Shown here in pieces: positions 58,440-64,000 of a stretch of 64,000 nucleotides of DNA (the stretch's first letter is position 1; the number at the start of each line of letters is the position of its first letter). Under the pieces are notes generated by a model. The model was not told the DNA's origin. It ran no database searches and saw only the letters and a list, made by a program, of their open reading frames with translations. The DNA is from Ancylostoma caninum (taxonomy: Eukaryota; Nematoda; Chromadorea; Rhabditida; Ancylostomatidae). The stretch covers positions 1,550,001 to 1,614,000 of the forward strand of contig JBAJFG010000079.1 in the NCBI GenBank assembly GCA_037903475.1. Reading direction: 5' to 3'. A program made the translations under genes and the position numbers.

Positions 58440-59035
58440 CCTGGGATTATCTATTGGTTTATCGATTATATCGAGTTAATTGATTTTTCGTTGTTTTTGC
58501 CCTTGGACTAGCGAGAAAATGCCTACTGAGGTTCCTCAATACGCTGAACGCAACATGGCAACCATTTTGCGCCAAATTATCGACTTATTGATTTCATTGT
58601 TTTTTCGCCATTCTTTCCCATGGAGTGGTAAAGACATGTCTACTAGGGTATCTCAACGGGGCGGTAAAGACATGTGTATCTCAATGCACTGAGGACGAAT
58701 ACGATAACCGTTTTGACCGAAATATCGATTTATTTGTTTAATTGATTTTTCGCCATGCTTGCCCATGGGGTGGTAAAGACATGTCTGCTAGGGTATCTCA
58801 ATGCGCTGAACACGAATATGACAATCATTTTGGGGGAAATATCGATTTTTCGACTTTATTGATTTTTCACTATTCTTGCCCATGGGGTGGCGAGGACATG
58901 TCTACCGGTGTATCTCAATGCGCTGAACACGAATACGATAACCGTTTTTACCGAAATATCGATTTATTTGTTTAATTGATTTTTCGGCATTCTTGCACAC
59001 GGGTCGGTGAAAACATGCCTTCTGGGATTTTCTGA
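58440..59035. repeat. Tandem repeat array, unit about 118-143 bp
   Basis: Five degenerate units. Landmarks such as CCATGGGGTGGTAAAGACATG recur near 58620, 58765, 58881 and, degenerate, 58998, with a first diverged copy near 58500. Each unit also has TATCTCAATGCGCTGAACACG and an ATCGATTTATT(T/G) box. Unit lengths vary, so the array has decayed. Confidence 0.8.
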
Positions 59036-61259
59036 AACGCTGAATGTGGATAAGGCAAGCATTCCAGAAGGATTTGTTCACCAGTCAAGCAACTTCACTC
59101 CATTTTTTGAGAGAAGGGTGAAGAAGGGTCACTCAAGCTGATCACCAAATGATGAACATTTTGAAAGGATTTTTTGGTCCAACAAGTGTTGACATCAGCT
59201 TTAAATGGCCGGGAGAAATTGAACACTTGAGCGAAGCCGGGTACACCGTCAAGTTTTCTATAAGATCGATATGCTGTTCATGGACATGCACATACATTCT
59301 ATCCGAGCATGAATCCTTGATTTTCGACAAGAGTCCTGGAACCAGACAATCGCTAACGATATGTATTCTTTTCATGTTCGTTTAATGCTTGCCTTTTCGC
59401 TGTTATAGGGTTCAATAACGCCTCATCAAAGGAGCATCTTCATGCGTTCAATTGTCACACCATTAAAATCGCACAATAAAATAAAATGATTTTCATGAAG
59501 TACAGAAGAATTGAATTCCATGACTTTTCATTCGACGTCATACTTCATACGTAATAATAGTACTTTGAAATTGAAAATAAACGTCAGACTACGATCATCT
59601 CAAAATTGAAAATGTGAAAGCTTCTACTTCCACAAATGAAAGCGGAAAAGCACACTAGAAAGCTCTCCTTTCCGAAATTTCCATGGGCATTGACAAATTT
59701 ATTCATTGTAATGACCAAATTTTACACAAGTTCTGTGTTAGTTTGAGTTTTGCTCTTGGTTTGGTGGAAATTTCCATACTTCGCCAATGTTCCCAAATAG
59801 GATTCTGCTGTTGTTTGTGAATGGCAGATGTCCGCAACTAGCACCGTTGATTGGAAGAACTGCCGGAACAGTCACCTATCTCCCTTATTCTTCCAAAGAA
59901 CAAGCACAACTCCATTACAACATCTACACACAGATCTCTGTCTCCTCACCTGCTCTCTTGCGTTTGTTCTTAACCGGAAAACACATGAAGCATCTATGTG
60001 AAAAAAAAAACGAAATAGGAAAAGTACTACATCGTCAAGTGTGTCTCGTCACTCTTTGGAGCCCTTATATTTGGAAAAGAATAATTGCATCGTGTCCATA
60101 AATGACTGAGTGTACTTTGGTTGAGTTTAATTATGTCTCAGTAGTGTGTTGTCATGGTGTTCTAGTACTTGCGGGCGAATAACTCTGGTGCGCCTTATAA
60201 TGCCATTAGTGTCACCTATTGATCTCTCTCGATAACTTCGTATTTCTACATGTTTTGCTCGTTTGGTTCTGTTCGGGCATGCTAATGTGAGTTAGCAAGT
60301 TTTTCTCCCAAGCTTGTTTTTTTTTTTTTAAATCTTGTTCACCATACACGCTTATTTATATCTGTTCGGCTGCAACATGGTGTGCCGTGACCGGAAAGCA
60401 TAAAATAGAAAACGCAATAGGATAAACGCAACATAGTTGGAACAAAGAGCTACCGTGTAAGTTGTTAAGAACAGTACTGGGGTGGGGGAAAGAGGGGGGT
60501 GTGGGACCGTCTTAGATTTTAAGATTCTAAGAACAGTACTGCTTTTCGCTTATGTATATGCAGCATCAACTTATATACAAAAAAGTACGAATTCACTTTT
60601 ATTAATTTTTCTCTATGCGCTACGTCACCTGCTTCATAATAGTCAAGCAACAAAATCAAACATCATATTGGCGTTATCGTTAATGCGTAGGTGGCTGTTC
60701 AACGGAAAGCCTAGTGAAGAGGCTGACTATGTAATTTTTCAAAGTGGGACAGAAGCTAAGCCGGTATCTCCATTGCTCTGAGTGGTTCTGAATTGACGAC
60801 GGGAGGTTGACGTGCTGCTCTACATACTTGTGTCGGTGGAGCTGACGAGTCTTCGGTCTTCTGCGTTCAAAGCAGCTTCACCGTGCTACGTTGCTAGAAT
60901 TGGTCTCGTAGTCGTCTTTCATTGTAGTTATCACAAAAAAACCTCAAGTATCGCTAGGATTAGCCGTTACGGCAACGCAAGATAGCAAATCCAGCGCACG
61001 AGCTGTCGCGTTGTTGTACGCTCTTCAGTCGGTGAATTTTTCAGCTTTATCGTGCTCGTTGTAGTTTATTCATTACTTATGCATTCTGTGTTGCTCTTTC
61101 TATTGTATTTTATTGATGTTTATTCGTGATCAGTGGAATCATAGATACTGCTTCTTGTTGCTATTGGACTTGTTAACGCGTTTCATTTTCTTCGTTTACT
61201 TTCCTCTCAAACTCATTTTCCCTCTAATTGCCCATTTTCTGAAATATTCATCGTTTCAG
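59036..61259. other. Upstream of the first confident STAT exon
   Basis: No recognised gene. Upstream STAT exons may lie here or further left. The open frame at 60482-60781 has no motif. Confidence 0.35.
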
Positions 61260-64000
61260 CTGTACACAGTGGAGTAATTACATGACACACTGTTCGGTGG
61301 ACGAGCTGCGCACCGGTCTGGCAAATGCCACAAAGGAAACGCATAATTTATGGGAGGAGAATAAAGACCTACAGGTGTCACTTTTTTTTACTTTTGTTTC
61401 ATAATACTTCGATGATCGCGTAATAATGGAGACAAGCGTTAGTTTTGACGAAATGCAATAGTTTTGCTGAAATATTTTCGGCGCTAGGAAATGTTTGCGT
61501 CCTAATTGGATCTGGTTCGTCAGGAAACAGTGCATTTTTAGTCCAAAGGTAGGTGAAGCTGGCTATCTTCTCACTTCCGCGTTCATGAGTACTCACTGTG
61601 GAAACTGCACTCGTGTATGATTAGCTGAGAGAAGCTTAGCTTAGTCACAGTCACGTGTAGCTGTTTAACCTCACGCCGAGCTGGTCATCATAGCAATAAT
61701 CCCGTGCCGATTTGATGTTGGGGCATGGGGACAAGGAAAATAGTCTGAAATATAGTCACTTTTTACATTTGAACTATTAGACATTTCTTGAAATAATTAC
61801 TGATTTAGGGTAGATTCGTAAATGATTTGAATGAAATATCACGGATACAGCAAGCAATTGCCCAGCTAGAGCGGGAACACCGTCAGGATCAGCTACAACA
61901 TGTGGGTTTTTTTGATAGTTTTTTTCTCAGTTTCTTTTTCTTGCATTAATAAGGTCTGCATACGCAAATTCATGCAGTACAAATAGATTGATGGTCGCCA
62001 GTGATTAATTTCTCTGTGGGATACGTGACTCATTTGGAGTAAATTCAGAACTGTAAATGCTTTAGCGAGTAAGTGTTTCGCGCCCCCAAACAGAATGGGT
62101 ACCGTTTCAATGACCTAGGAGGAGTAAAGTGCTGGAATGGCGTTGGGATTTTCCAGGAGACAAGAAACACAACAGGACAAAAGAAAGGCGCGGCAGCACC
62201 GTCCATCCTCAGTTCGCTACATAGACACATTTTCATGTTACATTTTTGATTGAACGAAATAATGGGTCTCAGAATGGGTTTGAGTTACCGAAAAGAGTCA
62301 GATGAGTCATGTATCCTTTTCGGTGTTTTTCAGGGCAGCACTCACAAAATTTTGAATCTGAAGTAGTTCTTTCATCGTGTAATCGGTTGCAAGAAAATCA
62401 CAGCAATAACTAAAACGCAAAGAATTGCCAACTACCTGCAGAGATGCTACCGTGGGCACTAACAGCAATGAACCCAGTCTTTGCGTCCGCTCGCGGCAGC
62501 TTGCCCAGGATCGGTCACTTGCTCATGCACACCTTATATCCGCGTCTGCGAGGCGGACCCAGATATGTCAAGGGGAGCGCAATCGAACAAAAACAGCACC
62601 ATTCTTCGTGTTTGGCGTTAATTCATCATTATGTGCGAGTCCGACAACCTTCAGAACTCTTGAATATGGCAAGACCTCCGGCACGAAGATTTTCTTGAGC
62701 GCTACTTTTAAAGGCAGCTTTGTCTTTTTGTGAGAGATTTCGCTATATTCCAGGGATCAAGCGACGTAGAAGTTATGTTCAATGATGGAATAGCGCGAAA
62801 CGTGCGAGCAATCCACGAAAGCGAAGTGTTGTTTTCCGTGCAGCTAACCACGTTCCCATTTACATTCGTCTATATTTCACCACAAGGAAGGCACTCGCCC
62901 TTTTGCATGTGAGCGGAACCTGCGTTAGTTGGCGCGACGACCATCGAAAAGGCAGCCATGACATTTTCTCCGCAGATAGGTGACAGTTCTTTGTGTTCAA
63001 AATCATTTAACTGGCAACCATTTACACGACTATTTATTAACCGCAGGAATGAAAATTTTTGTGAGTGCTGCCTTTTAATGGATTCATATACTTTGTAGAT
63101 GTCCTGAGATAAATGGCTGTTTGAGGTTTAAATGGCAGTTTCGTAGGTGAACTGCATCGGTCTTGATTTGGAGAACTGACGTTTTTTGTTTTAGGCACGA
63201 CATTCAATGACAGAAATGCAGCGGAGAGCTTCGCAATTATATTCCGTTCTGACAACAAAAAGAGAAGAAATTGTGAAGAAGTTAAATGACGGAACTAATT
63301 TTGTGGCTCTATTACAAGTAATTTAACTAATTTTCTCTGCAATTTTGCTTGAAGTTGTTTTGTGAATGCCTGTGCAAGCCATATTTTTAGAATCAGTTAA
63401 TCAGCGAACGCCTCTTTGACTGGAAAAACCGTCAGAAGCTTGCACAAGTCGGCGTGCCGTTCGATAATCGTGATGTGATGCTGGACGAGATACAGATGGA
63501 GTGAGGAATGAAATTGTTTGGACCGTCATAGAGCACTGTGGTTCTTTCTTCCCCGTTCAGATTCGAGTTCTTAGCTGAACAAAACTGGCAGTTGCATATG
63601 TTTGCGAGCTGGACCTTGGATTTGCTTACCAGAGGTGTGTCTCTCTGTTGAAAGTTTACAACACTTGGAAGGTCTATTACTTTCCAGGTCCACAGGTCAA
63701 CGACAGTCATGCCCATTCGACCGCGTCTAATCTAACTACCCTAGCTGATCAGCTGACAAAATTGCTGTTCATGTTGATCTCACAAAGTTTTGTCGTGTCC
63801 GTGCAGCCAGAACCGGTGCTAAAAACGCAACACAAATTTGTCACTGAGGCAAGTGAATCTTTTGGCGAAAAAGTTGTTTCGGATTTGTTTCTCCTAGTTT
63901 TTTCTTGCGATTGACCTTTTTTGAAACAGGGAAGATTCAGGTTCGGCTGCTCATTGGAGATAAACTAGGGATCCGCCAACATCTTGTGAACACAAATGTG
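61260..64000 (+). CDS. STAT transcription factor, partial (runs off window)
   Basis: Seven exons in phase: 61260-61374, 61809-61901, 63195-63317, 63391-63500, 63561-63634, 63688-63848 and 63941 onward, truncated by the window end. STATs are latent cytoplasmic factors activated by tyrosine phosphorylation and bind DNA as dimers. The first exons encode the four-helix coiled-coil domain (ISRIQQAIAQLEREHRQDQL, SERLFDWKNRQKLAQVG, LAEQNWQLHMFASW), then the start of the DNA-binding domain: SVQPEPVLKTQHKFVTE joined to VRLLIGDKLG matches the QVLKTQTKF...VRLLVGGKLN signature. Linker, SH2 and the phospho-tyrosine tail lie beyond the window. The 5' end is not found; nematode STATs can lack the usual N-terminal domain. 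The 63849-63940 intron uses a GC donor. Confidence 0.88.
62332..63072. mobile_element. piggyBac-like MITE in STAT intron
   Basis: Left end GGGCAGCACTCACAAAATTTT; the right end is its complement (TTTTTGTGAGTGCTGCC), followed by TTAA at 63073-63076. On the left the TTAA is degraded to TTCA. Same tips as the element at 48071-48512, but longer and more diverged. It explains the long intron between the second and third STAT exons. Confidence 0.65.

Overview
This is nuclear DNA of an invertebrate animal, most probably a clade V (strongylid or hookworm-like) nematode. The genes are split into many small exons with GT-AG and some GC-AG introns. Two genes sit so close together that they look like an operon with a trans-splice acceptor. 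The retroelement primer site matches the 3' end of a nematode-type tRNA-Gly, and AT-rich non-coding DNA is packed with small inverted-repeat transposons. The species assignment is inference. All gene identities come from conserved motifs recognised by eye; exon borders were placed by splice consensus plus reading-phase bookkeeping.

Layout. 0.6-2.3 kb: a short inverted-repeat element carrying a tyrosine-recombinase ORF. 2.8-4.6 kb (+): COA5/PET191, a twin-CX9C mitochondrial factor for cytochrome c oxidase assembly. 4.8-10.9 kb (+): RMC1 (C18orf8/Mic1), a subunit of the Mon1-Ccz1 Rab7 GEF; it starts 243 bp after COA5 and is probably co-transcribed. 11.5-12.7 kb: a direct-repeat cluster. 13.1-14.2 kb (-): APC11, the RING-H2 subunit of the anaphase-promoting complex, with an acidic N-terminal extension. 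16.6-25.0 kb (+): a complete 20-exon group VI calcium-independent phospholipase A2 (PLA2G6-like, ankyrin repeats plus patatin domain). 27.5-36.0 kb: a BEL/Pao LTR retrotransposon with matching LTRs, target duplication and primer site, two frame breaks, and a second Gag-like zinc-knuckle module fused after the integrase. 37.4-40.8 kb (-): an apparently full-length RTE-type non-LTR retrotransposon with an intact 995-codon ORF and a 14-bp target duplication. 40.8-44.7 kb: a nest of foldback elements and MITEs, one inserted inside another. 45.9-50.1 kb (+): TSR2, the eS26 chaperone/pre-rRNA processing factor, whose 3.2-kb last intron is full of transposon debris. 50.1-61.2 kb: gene-poor, with GC-rich inverted-repeat elements and a tandem array. 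61.3-64.0 kb (+): a STAT transcription factor that runs off the right end of the window.

The host genes are unrelated housekeeping or signalling genes; only COA5-RMC1 look coordinately expressed. The strongest unusual signals are the Gag-like module at the C-terminus of the BEL/Pao pol, the tyrosine recombinase inside a TIR element with a 9-bp target duplication, and the catalogue of MITE families whose target duplications (TA, TTA, TTAA) identify the likely transposase superfamily, including a nested insertion with its empty site preserved elsewhere in the window.
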